A DNA stretch of 64,000 nt. Source: Ceratodon purpureus (lineage: Eukaryota > Streptophyta > Bryopsida > Pseudoditrichales > Ditrichaceae). Below the pieces are notes generated by a model. It made no database searches. It saw nothing but the letters and a program-made list of their open reading frames with translations, and was not told the origin of the DNA. Below, one piece after another: positions 34,083 through 45,600 of this stretch. Both the position numbers and the translations under genes were made by a program. The stretch spans positions 15,942,930 to 16,006,929 of the forward strand of contig CM026427.1 of assembly GCA_014871385.1 (NCBI GenBank). The letters run 5' to 3'. Position 1 is the first letter of the stretch; each line of letters opens with the position of its first letter.

Positions 34083-36025
34083 GGCTCCCCTGCCTGGCTC
34101 CTTATGTGATCACAACCATACTGCACGAGCTCGCTCCAACTCTCCACCTGTTCGCTACACTTATTCCACCCGCTCGGGTATAATCCTAGCATTAGAATGC
34201 CCTCTTCTCTATCCACTGTCCACCCTTCCTCGCCTTCCCAATGGCGACATTGCTCCAGCTTACTCCTAACAATTGCCCATCCTCAAAGCTCCAGAGCCAA
34301 ATTTCCCTGCCAACACATCCATCGTACTTCAATCCTTTCAACTTGAGGTCATCTACTTAGACGATATTCTCTTCAATGCGCTCAATTCCCGAAATATCTC
34401 CCCATCAGTAGCATGTGGAAAAACTCACCCTCACCATTTGATTCAAAACCTAATTTACATCATTTACTCATAATTCTACCCTCGTCCGCAAACCCACAGC
34501 TGCATTCACGTCCACCAAACCCCGGATCACAAACGCTAACCCATCCTCAAAAAGCTCATAAACCTAAACGATCCCAAAACGAGAAACTCAGCCGGTTCTG
34601 TAGTCCACCGTAGCACACCCAACATGCCATCACATGAAGTAAACTTTCCCACTGAAGAGCTAGATGCTCTGTCAACCTTCAGCAGAAGAGAAAGACTCCC
34701 ACATCATAGAAGAGGGCATCAAGCATACAAAACAGTCGCAAGAGCTCTCCATCTCGAACCCAGTCTGCAAGAGAAGAAGATGAGAATGTACCTCGCGAAT
34801 CCGCCCACATCCCACTTCGCTTGCTCTGTGACATCACCAGCGCGCTCAAGCGACGATCGCCATGGAAATCAGCTTGTCTAGTGCTGCACCCAGTTTTCTG
34901 ATCCACCTTCCAACTTCGCGGTCTCGCTCTCCAACAAAGGGCGGGAAATGGAAGATCTAGTCTTCCTGTAGATGGCCCTCGAGCCAAAAAACAAAGCATA
35001 TGCACATTAGGCCATAACTTTTTAAGTAAACCTCCCACGTGTAGAGGATGACACTACACTCAGATGTCATGAGATTTCACCCGATGTTGACAATGGCTAC
35101 GCAACAGAGTGCAGCCTTGTCAGTGCACATAACCATGTGTGTCACTCTTCAAGCAGTAAACGCATTTGCTATTCATTCCCTAAACCGGAAAGCACCTAAA
35201 CCGGAAGACACCTAAACTGGTCGACCATTTTGACAATTCAGAAAAACATATCGACAGATAAGAGGAAACGGCATAGCGGTGCTACAGATTAGAATTCAAT
35301 GACACTGTCGTCTGCGTTTTCTACTTCTAACGCTGTGGTGCGTCCATACATTAATATGATATATTACCTTACTGGTTAGCAATTGTTTTGTATACTGAGT
35401 CATTGAAATGTGCTGTATGCATAACATCGACGTAATACAGAACTGTAACAATTCATCTGAACGAGGCCCCTCAGCAAGTAGCCAAAATCATCAAGCATAT
35501 AAAATAATCTTGATCGAGGTCTGGTCCACTTCCTCTGTTGTTCTGAATACCAAGTGTGCAAAACAGAAAATGTTGGTATCTAATGCACAAGAAGCCTGTG
35601 TTTTCTAAATGTGCCTACCCCCGACGTAATTCCGGCCTTCGTAACTTCGCACAGCGTCTGGCAACGACACTCCTTTGCGATACAAAAAAATAAACCATGG
35701 CAAACACAGATCTAAGTGTGAAATTTCTGTCAACGCAAGTGGACACTCCACGCAGCCTGGCCACAATTTGCCCACGCAAGACAAGAGTGTTAGCCAATCT
35801 GTATTCTACATACATTCACATGGTCCTCCTATGCTTACCATCGGAATTGCACTGCGGCAATGATATGAGGATATGTGTCTCCCGAGTACTTTCTCTGAAT
35901 GTATGTAGAAATTAACTAAGGGTTGTGGAAATCGCAAACAAATACTAACAGTGACTATGAGATGGGAAGGAAAATGGAAAGACAACAACAATTAAAACAC
36001 CGCAGAATGGGCTGTATACATACCT
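34083..36025. other. no supported gene
   Basis: The 34083-34300 part would be the 5' flank of the POLE-like start. Other ORFs are short and without motifs. Several small A+C-rich frames on the plus strand are by-products of the antisense RG-coding exon. Confidence 0.4.
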
Positions 36026-36583
36026 TCAGAGGCGCTTGGAGCGTTGATTTGGCGTAACCCACACAGTCTCCAGCAGCTCCTGCCCATCTCCTGGGATCAC
36101 GTTCACTTCCACCATCCAGCCGCTCATGAGGAAGGCAAGCAGGGAGTGCAGCTCAGAGTTCAAGAGCTCACCCAAGGGCTGGGTCCGAAGCCTCCTCGGC
36201 AGGGGGGTTGTGAAGGACCACGATTTTCCTAAGACCCCAACGGCGGTATCAAACTCCGCCAGTCTATTGTCCCGGCGGTGAAGCAGCCAGTGTCTCCCGG
36301 CAACAGGTAGATGGAATTTGCGCAGGGATGGAGCAGCGCGCAGTGCATTGTACTCCACACGGGACCTGATCGCGGCGTTCCACTCCTTGGACAGGCTCGC
36401 AAGTTTGGGCATGAGTTCCAGCATTTCCTTCCTATCGACCTTCAGCCGATCGACAGCAACCCAGGGATCTGCGGGAGCACAAGCGAACTCGACAACGTGA
36501 TCAATTAAGACATGGCACGCCACCAGGTCGAAGCACCCTCGCTTGTTCCTCGCACAATCAAGCATCCAGCGAAGGTCAGCCAT
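36026..36583 (-). CDS. uncharacterised 185-aa ORF
   Basis: A single open frame MADLRWMLDCARNKRGCFDL to NQRSKRL. It is mostly helical in composition (LKVDRKEMLELMPKLASLSK followed by EWN) with no recognised motif, signal peptide or membrane segment. Codon composition is GC-richer than the flanks, which favours a real coding sequence. It may belong to the same class of lineage-specific small genes as the 411-aa protein, but no shared motif was seen. Confidence 0.35.
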   Translation of the reverse strand: MADLRWMLDCARNKRGCFDLVACHVLIDHVVEFACAPADPWVAVDRLKVDRKEMLELMPKLASLSKEWNAAIRSRVEYNALRAAPSLRKFHLPVAGRHWLLHRRDNRLAEFDTAVGVLGKSWSFTTPLPRRLRTQPLGELLNSELHSLLAFLMSGWMVEVNVIPGDGQELLETVWVTPNQRSKRL

Positions 36584-38515
36584 CTACGCGGAAACTGTAA
36601 GCAGGTCCGAGGAGAAACGGAGGCGTGGCAGAAGAGAGCGGGAGATGTGAAGGGCGAGGGAGGTGGAACTGGAACAGTGCAGGAGCGCAGAGGCAAACAC
36701 AAGGAGGAAGAGGTTGCAATGGAGGTCACGTACCTTGCTCGTCGAAGGAGAACCAACTTGAGGATGGAGAAGACGGCTGCTTTGGTTCCTGTCACCCGTC
36801 GAAATCCTGCCTGACAACCCACCATGATCCTACGTAGTAATGATCCCGATCGTGGGCAGGTCCATTCAAGTCACTTCTTCGTAGGAGAATGGTGATTATG
36901 GAGAGCATTGGGATAATCATACCTGGACGACCCTCCCTGGTCATGATGGAGAAGAGCAGACTAGACAGCATGAGGTCACCTGTCCCGCGAGTTGACAGTC
37001 ACCTGTCCTCGTGAGCCGCCATAGTCCTGGCCAGATGGAACAGAATTTCAGTTCTATTAGTGAAATGCTCATGAGATGGTCTGACTGAATCAAACGAGCT
37101 TCCTACATGGACTAACAAACTGGGATTGAAATAGATTGAACGACTACATGCAATGTGGTGCTCCAAAATTAGAGCACCAAGAGTGGCAGAGGCATTTTAA
37201 CCTCTGTTTACCTCAAGAGCTTGTGCTGTCACAGATTGCCCAATCTTTAAATGATTATTGGGATCACTCACAAACTCATCAGCCACCTGAAGCGGACAAA
37301 GCAACCTCTATCTGCAATGTTTGCTATAAAACCCTGCAAAAAAATAAGAGCAATCACAGATTTAGCATCATGTTCTGAGACCCAAAAGCGTAGAAGAGAA
37401 TGATAGGTCGGAAAGTATTGCATTCATACACGCTTAAGCAGTGGGACAAACCAGACTGAAATAGGAAAAAACCGAGAAAGGAACTGTTAGAGAGAACTGG
37501 AAAGAAAAATTATCCTTGACCTCAGCTGCTAGAAGAAAAATTCATAACGAAAAGGTACATGGAAACACAGAAAGTGCAATCCTCTTCCAGCCCCTGGCAA
37601 ATAAGGGAAGGACGGAGGTTTCATACTGAAATAAAGGAGTGAGGCAGTAATTGTGATCTGTCTGATGGAAGGGATGAAGCACCCTACAACATGGAATGCT
37701 TCGCTGAAACAATCAACTCCTGCTTATCTATGACTTCTGAAGAACCAAAACGAGCACGGTTACCAAGAATTCAACCGACCAAAATATACATGTCAACTAT
37801 GTGCAGAATGGCGAAGGATCACTGTTAGTTACAGGCACGAAGAGCCTACGCTGCGGTGCATAAATGGGGCTACAGTAAACAGCAAAGAATACTCTGCAAC
37901 AGTTTCCCAGATCAAGACATTCCCTAAAAAAAACACCCGAAGGAACGTAACCGAAGATAAATGGAATTCGAACGACCAAAGCTAAAGACCTGAACTTCAT
38001 ACCCAAAATGAGAAGCTGGTGAAATTGTACACCTACTTTCCTGACAGCCTTCAGGTGGTCAATGTGATGTTCCAGAACACGGAGGAGTCGTCAAATTCTC
38101 CATTCCACGATGATCAACTATCGATAAATTACAAAATGCACAGGTATCTGTAGTTCATCCAAACCGATATTTAAGGTTGCAAAATCAGAGAGCAGAGTTT
38201 GCTCGTACCCAAGTTATCAGACAGGTGAGGAAATGTCACGTATCCTTTGACTGATCCCTTTGCTGTAGAAATGTCGAGTATAACGACAGTGTCACTAACA
38301 TAATATTGCACGAAGGGCAATGAGAAGTCTACTAAGTGCAACTAATTAGCATAGATAAAAAAAAAAAAAAATTATTCAGCATGCTGCACTCTCTCCACAT
38401 GTTATGACTGCAACTATAGAATGACGTGAAGGAAAAGACAATCAACAACAGCCTGAACAGAATCTAATAAATATTGTTTAGCCCCGCATGTCAAGAACAT
38501 TTGTAATGATAAATA
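36584..38515. other. no supported gene
   Basis: Scattered short ORFs. A minus-strand frame near 37800-38090 is open for about 90 codons without family motifs and could be further decayed RRP5 sequence, but no match could be seen. An A15-like run occurs near 38357. Confidence 0.4.
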
Positions 38516-38517
38516 CC

Positions 38518-39045
38518 ATGTTAGCAGCGACCAAACCGGGATTAGCCTTCAAACCAACTGCGCCTCGTTTCTTATCCACTGAGATAACCACACGTTGCAC
38601 AACTTGCCCTTTACGTAACTTAGCAGACTCTTTTCCTGGTACACGCACAAGCCCAAGCCAGCTTCACTCACAAAAGGGGCATGCTGATTGCAAGATATTT
38701 GTTTAATCAAGCAACAGTTGCAATAAATCTCATTTCCTTTCAGGAGATTGACGTTATGATAAATCATGAAATATTGAAAATGCCTCAGAAGAAACAGCTG
38801 TGCTTCTACAACTCATATTGAATCTATAAACAAGTAAGCTAAGTAATTGATTGAAAAATAAATGCAAAGGAACTGCCTTCACAGACTCAATTAATGTTCC
38901 AAAACATTCAGCACATACCGTCCATATAGTTGCTTCGTAACATGAAACCCGATATGGCAGGAATTCCGAACAAGCACATAGCCGTGGTCTTCAACCCTTA
39001 CGATTTTAGCAACGCCCTCGCAATCAGATGGAATATGACACCACT
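38518..39045 (-). pseudogene. RRP5/PDCD11 S1-domain fragment, frameshifted
   Basis: RRP5 is a multi-S1-domain protein for 18S and 5.8S rRNA processing. Two pieces are seen: about 39045-38919 with IVRVEDHGYVL, then a shift of frame into LFGIPAISGFM (family: SVEDHGYxLxFGxPxxxGF), and about 38660-38518 with AKLRKGQVVQRVVISVDKKR followed by GAVGLKANPGLVAA (family: LKxGQ...V...VSLS). The first ends at a GTATGT donor. The break in VEDHGYVL/LFG needs one base removed or added near CTTGTTCGG. Only about 100 of roughly 1800 residues are represented. It adjoins the TRIM37-like RING piece with no gap, in the same orientation. Confidence 0.6.
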
Positions 39046-39049
39046 GACC

Positions 39050-40270
39050 TTGAGACATGGCTGATACACCAGCTTGGCACAACACGGACAAAAGCTGGGC
39101 GTCAACAACCTGAGGTAACACAGCAAATTGTGAGAAATTGTCAAGAAATGCACAATCACCTAATTCACGATCATCCCTAATTCGTAACTTGGCAAACGAT
39201 CCTACATTGTTCAATATAGTGATTTGAGAAAATGAATCAACCAACCTTCCCAAGACAAATGAAACAGCGAAAAAACTCTGCCAATGTTGAAGAAGAATCA
39301 TTCACGGTGTCCGCCTGGGCGGGTGTGGCCCCATGACATGCCACAAAATCCATCACTCTCTGGCTTGCTACTTCCTCTACCTCATAGTCCGAAGCCTGCA
39401 ACGAAACTGGTTCACCGTCATTCGAAAGGCCTGCTGGGACGTTTATGTAGTCGACGGTGTCTTCAGGCTCTGTTGCTTGAGGAAAGACAGACAGATGCTC
39501 GTTTTGTGGAAGAATCATGTGCTGTGACACCAATGGCTGGTGCACGGCTGTGGAACCAACTAAGAGAAGGCGCTGTGCCTGAGCCTGCAGAAACTTCACG
39601 AACATGAGTTCTTTTACTTGCATTCAGATATCATCAAAGAGAGGAAATGGCGAACATGGCAGGTTAGGTCAAGATATGACTTTCACTCTGAAACAGGGTC
39701 CAAATCTCAACCCGGCGCACTTTTTCATAAATAATTCCTATATCTCTAATCCAGGATGGATACGAACAGGCTGACTACAAATAAAGGTGGTCTGTAACGA
39801 CATATAATTACCGTTAACGTTAAATCGCCAACGACCATTGAAAATAGAAGCCTAGGTTACTGCATCGACATAATCCTTGCCTTCTTCAAGTCAGTGAGTA
39901 CTCAACTTGTAACTGCAAACAACAGTCCCCTAGAATAAGAAGAGACAAGCTCTTACAATGAATTGTAACGGTACTGTGGGGGATGGTGATGGTGGCGTAC
40001 CTGGGCAGGTTCAGGAATGTTGTTGTTTCCTCGAGTTTGGCGATGGCTGCTGCTGCTTCGGGTGACATGGGGCCGAGGACGGAGCCTGCCGCGGTGACCA
40101 AACAGGAAAGAACCGCAGTCTGTGCAGTCGTAGGCCACATTGTGGGATGGTGAAACAGTGATGACAGGGCCCGCCAACAAGCACGTGCAGGTGCTGTTGT
40201 TGTTGTTGCTGCTAGAGCTAGAGCTCCTGCTTCCTTGGCCGCTTCCTCGCAGCGTAGCAGCCGCAGCCAT
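39050..40270 (-). pseudogene. TRIM37-like RING E3 ligase, N-terminal exons with frameshift in RING
   Basis: Exons 40270-40001 (90 codons) and 39584-39246 (113 codons) join in phase 0 and lead to an acceptor at 39110. Exon 1 has Ser and Asn runs; exon 2 is acidic and ends STLAEFFRCFICLGK. The next exon starts VVDAQ, then the frame must shift by one base within CAGCTTTTGTCC to give CPCCAKLVYQPCLK. Together FRCFIC...DAxxCPxCxKLxxxxC matches the TRIM37 RING start. The remaining RING residues, B-box, coiled coil and MATH domain are absent; RRP5-like sequence follows directly. The long N-terminal extension is not in animal TRIM37, so membership of a plant relative is inferred. Confidence 0.55.
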
Positions 40271-42623
40271 TTCGGTAAAATTCGCAAAATTGCAAATGGC
40301 TTAAAGCCATCCCAAGGTTCTTAAATGAAATCCATCACTCTCAGAAGGATCATGAAAGCCACAATCTTCTGGCTTCGGAACGCTTCAGAGAGACAAATGC
40401 AAAATTGAAGTAGTGTGCAAGAATGGACGGCCTTGACAGAAAAGACCAAAATGAGGAAATAATGACAGGTAGGGTGATTGACTACGGAGGAGGCTATGGT
40501 GAACGAAGGGTAGCTATGATCACACACAGCGCATAAGCTAAGTGAGTGCAAATCAATCAACCAAGAACAGCTACCATGACTTTTGTTTCCGCCTACGAAG
40601 CTCCCACTGTCGCCATAAGAATTTCTACCGAAACTCCTACGCTTCGGGTTTCCGAACACAGCTCTCGCTCCGAACAAGCAAGCTCTGACACGACATGCTC
40701 CTCAGAAACCGAACACAAGAAAATTCAAACCGAACGAAAGCACTAAACCCGTAAACACCAGAGTCACATTGTCAGACTCAGAAACAGTTGCCAATCCCTC
40801 CAGTCCAACTCCGACTTCTCCAAGAGCCTCGACTCCTCAAAAGCTGCCTGCCCCCTCAATCTCAAACAAAACTCCAGTCTTAGACATCGCTACCAACTTG
40901 CAAGCAGATGAGAGAAGGCTCATCACTCACTCTAGTCTCACACCACCAACCTCCCCCAACAGTTACCGTCATGCGAGAAGCCTCCGACTACACCCACTCC
41001 CTGAAAGGAATTGAAAATGCACACGCTCAAGGACTCATAAGCCGGTACAAGATCACGACACAGCAAACGAAATAAAAAAACAGTTCCAAAAGACGTACAA
41101 CGAACAGGAATATGTCTGAAGGTCAGCCACCATAACCATGATCCTTATGAAGTCAATCACATATACACGGCATCAAACATCGAGCATTAGCCTGCACTGC
41201 CAGCCTGCCTGCAACCTTGTCAATGCTCGCAATATTTATTCACAAAATCCTGCCACAAAGCACGGATACGATTTGCGAGGTCTTTGCATCCCGTAAATTT
41301 TCACCGTCACAAGTAATTTTCAACATATTACTAGGTGATGACAATCACATCAACTTCGTTGAGTCGGATATATAAAGCCCACGGTCGCAGTCCATGATTT
41401 ACCTTATATTGTCCATCTGGAACCCGCACTATATCCTTCATGCTAACGACATTCATGTGACGGTCCTGCGTACTGACTTTATAATCGAAGACGTTTCTGC
41501 GGATGTCCCCTGCCTTCACCGTACCTAATTGCGTCCTTTCAGGATTGCCCTTCAGAAATGTGCAAGATAGGTGATAAAGGAGTGCTTCGCTTCGTTCGCG
41601 ACACGAAACACTCTGAAAATAACTGCAACCTCTAGGTGAATTTCCCAGCGAGACTCTGATGGAACAAAAGTCGACAAAACCGAAAGAGATAAAAACGAAA
41701 CTCTCCGAATGTCTCATACCAGGAAAGAATCCTTCTCCACTCGGACGATGATACCAACGGATTCCGCTTGCTGCTCATGCCACTAGCCCCTCCGTGATAG
41801 CCAGGTATGACCTTAATATTGTCGCCCGTTTTGGAAATCTTCTGAAGTTGTTTCTGAATTTCTGGAGTTCCTCCACTTAAGGTTCAATACCGTTCGCATC
41901 CACAGCCTTCAAAGAGAGGGTTCTTTACGAGTGACCGCCCTCGAACATCATGCCTCCAGATTGATGGAAGAGCTCCCCTTTCGAGTTGAAAGGCCTAACT
42001 CGCACCGTGACATAGATCTTCTGCTCTCCGCTCCCAATCTTCGCGAACCGCGTCCCTCCGCCTCTCCCGGTGGCCGCCGCCATGCCTTAAAGGAAGCCAA
42101 AACCCGGCAACGTGTCCTCTCCTTCAGCCCTGCGACCACCCCTTGCCTTAACTCCTGCACGCACAGAGGGCGCAGGCCTCGTTTGTCTACCACGGGAGCG
42201 CATCCACTCCACTTTAACACTGTGACCTCTCCTGTTGAACCGACCAAGAACCGCCCATTCCAAAGTAACCTCTACTTGAACCACCGAACATAACAATTCT
42301 CTTCCTGTCGCCAAAACCTGTCGACTGTCCTCCAACCGTCCAGAAATCGAACAATCCCTTTCCCCCCGCACTGCAACTCGATTCTCATCGTGCACGATTC
42401 AATGCAGAGCCGCTGAAGCTCGCATCAATACTCCGCCGACGGGCTGCAGAAAACCTCCTCCTCCTCGTCCAATTCTCATGCCTGGCAGGCCATATCAGTA
42501 ACAGAGTACGACGGTGACCCTTCTTGTAGGAGCCAGGAACACGGTGACTCAGCCTCGAGACTTGGACATTGGCTTCATGTTCGCCTTCTACGACATGACC
42601 CGTAATTTACATAATCCACGACG
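40271..42623. other. no confidently supported gene
   Basis: Up to about 40600 this would be the upstream region of the TRIM37-like gene. A minus-strand frame at 41717-41331 is open for 128 codons, without motif. GC-rich short ORFs on both strands at 41930-42400 overlap each other and carry no recognisable family. Confidence 0.4.
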
Positions 42624-45600
42624 TCAGTGAGCATTATATGTTTGACGCTCCTCAACATTGGAGAGAATTCCTTCCCTTGTCTCCGCTGTCATCTTGAACC
42701 TGGGATTCCGCTTGCTGCTCTTGTACTGTGTCAACTCCACCCTGCATTGGACGACAAGATGAGAGTAATTCCACGCCTTAGGCTCGTCCTGTAAGAGCTC
42801 ATATCTATAGGAGGCCGCGTCTCTGCCAACACTTGGAATTCGGCGGTAGTATGTTCCACTTATGAGCATTGTATCTGTAGGCCATGTACAGCCCCATCCA
42901 TCAGTAAACGTGACCCTGTTCCTGTGCACAGGCATGTCACAGAGAACCAAGAAAAAACAGTCTCCGTTTTCAGGTTTGTCGGTGTAGACAACGTAGGTAT
43001 CCCCTGTCTCCACTCGCTCTGCTTCGGTGTCGAGGTCGGCGTCTTCGTCGCTGTCGTCGCCGAGGCCGTCTCCGAAATGGGCCACCCGCTCTACTGCCTG
43101 CAGTCTGACCCCGGACCCGAATTCATTCTCAGGATTTGCTTCGTTCTCATGTAGAGTGACGACGGGGTTGGCCCACTGTGAGGTCTCCAGTGATTGCTCA
43201 TTCGCTCTTTGGAGCCTTGTCGCGGTCCCCGTGCTCTGCAGAATCGGAATGAGCTCAAAATCATATAAACTACAAAGTAAATGAAAAGTGTAAACTCACG
43301 CAAAGTTAGACATTTGAAGGCCTGACAGTTGAGGGTTCCCAGTCTTCCAGAAAAGAAAACAACGTCTCAGCAAAACCAGTGACATGAAGGTTACTTTGCT
43401 GCTTCAGATGGACCAAGTGTGTCTAGAGCACGTACTTTTAATATTTTGATTCTAGAAATTGAGAAATACGAGACTCTCTCACATGACCATGGCTATGTTG
43501 AGATGGCCCTCTGAACCTAACATCGAGCAGAAAACGGTGAACTCACTACAACTCGTCAACGCACACTCTAGTCCCTTGCTGAATTGTCCAACAATAACAA
43601 ACCACGTAGCTCAATCAATCCGCAGACATATGAAGGAAGAACTCACTGGGATTGGTGTCAGAGGTTTCAGCACTTTTAGGTCCCAGTGCCTCACATGTCC
43701 CTGCCGCGCACAGAGCATAGGGTTGTCATCCATACACTCTGCACAGAAGCATGCTAGTTCCCTAACATGCAGGTACGTCACATTTGTAGGGGACACGGAG
43801 GACACGGAATGAACTGATCTACTGCCGGGTATGGCTTCACAATCCAGATCACGGGACCTATCCACGGACTCGGGTTCTATGAGGTGGAAGTATCTGATCA
43901 GACTTCTCCGGGCTCGCCCATACGCCCGATGCTCTTCCAGCTCTTTGCGTTTACAGAAGCCAACAACGTCCGCTGCCTTCTGAAGCTTGGTGCGGGATTC
44001 GAAATTCATCTCCTCACTTCGAATTGCACACTTGAGCATAGCCCCCGCCCCGTCATGCAGCCCCTTGCCGTGACCGCTCCCAAAGTAAGACCAAATCATT
44101 CGGCATCCATTGGGTAACTCTGGGCTCACCGTGGTGGAAGGGTACCTGCGCATGCGATTTTGTGAGACGTTTTCTAAAATATTACCAAAGACATTGCAGC
44201 AACACTAATCTCAGAAAATACATAGAAGAACAGGATGGTTGTCTCTTGAGAAATACCTGGAGACATGGTACCAGCACCTTCTAGACTTGAACTGAGCTGC
44301 ACAACCGTCCGACCAAACAATATGCTCGTTCGGTCGGATGCCTCTCTCGGTCATATGTCTCCAATGTAACGCAAAGCAGTGTTGCACAAAGAGAGTATCG
44401 TGCTCGGGTGCGTCACTAATATAATAGTGGTACTCTGTTAGCAGCTTCGGTGCACCACATCCTCGGTCTGCAAGAAACAACGGATTCCAACGATAACATA
44501 TATGCACAAGAATGGTGATTTGATGCTGCAACCAGTGCATCGACTGGAGCTCATGGTACGGCTGAAACGTATAGTTCTCCGCAAAATCCACTGCAGACAA
44601 GATCGAATCAGGTGGGAAGGAATCTATAGACTCCTTATACATCTCTGCCTGCCACTTCGAAACGTAGTTGTGCAGAATGAAGGGCCGCAGCTTCTTCTCC
44701 AAATACTGCAGAAATACTGGCGCTGCAGTGGTCTGATACATCATTCGAAGCACCTTGTTTTCTTTTCCCGCTCGCGTTGTACCATGTACCACCATTTCGA
44801 AGTTGTGCCATTGGACCTTCAAACTGAGAGCATGGTCTAATTCCCTCGGACACAGCAGCAGCATGTCTACACCGCAGAGGTCGCACTCTCCTTTTATGCA
44901 TTTCTCCGCATGCCAACCATCCTCCTGTATTGGACAGAGGACGCTATGCCACATATCAGTCAATCCTGTGAAGTGGCTCAGCTCTGCATGGCATGCGCTT
45001 GGCCGAGCAGCTATCTCTCCTACAATACTGGGCGGACATTTACAAACATCACATGTGCAGTCACAGTGCCTTCCATGAATGCCCTTGGATGCGGTTCTCA
45101 TATTATTCCAGCCGGTTCGTAATTCCGCCATCTCGCAATGGTACCTGCATGCGCAGGTGTTCCGCTCCAGCAACCTTCTTACGTAGTATGGTTTCAGAAG
45201 CTCGAAGGCCCGCAGCCCCACGTGGCTCTGGGCGTTACTTTCTCTGAATCGCGTATGGAACTCCAACTGCCAGCAAAGGTCATGACCCACAATAAATCAG
45301 TTCTCCTGGATTCTGCCCATCCATCAACCTCTTCGGACCATGACATCCACGTAAATATCCCCGAAACATAGCTTGGTACAAGATCTCAGACAGTCACCCT
45401 CAACCTATGTCATCGCGAACCATTAAGTAGGCAGCAACTGCCTAGTTTCTCTGCAGAAATCACCGCCAGTGGCAACCCAGATACCCGGTACGTAGCGGTG
45501 CAAATCATGACAATGCATTTATGACCTGGACATGAAGTATCCCTTTAAATGCGATATCTACAGTTTCGCCATGGTTTGTTTCGAGATTTTGACTGGAGAT

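Noticed and set aside
33994..34269. Pro/Leu-rich plus-strand ORF
   Set aside because: Complement of the RG-rich first exon of the POLE fragment.
41931..42395. Opposed ORFs of 120, 99 and 102 codons
   Set aside because: They overlap on both strands with no motif; composition is GC-rich noise.
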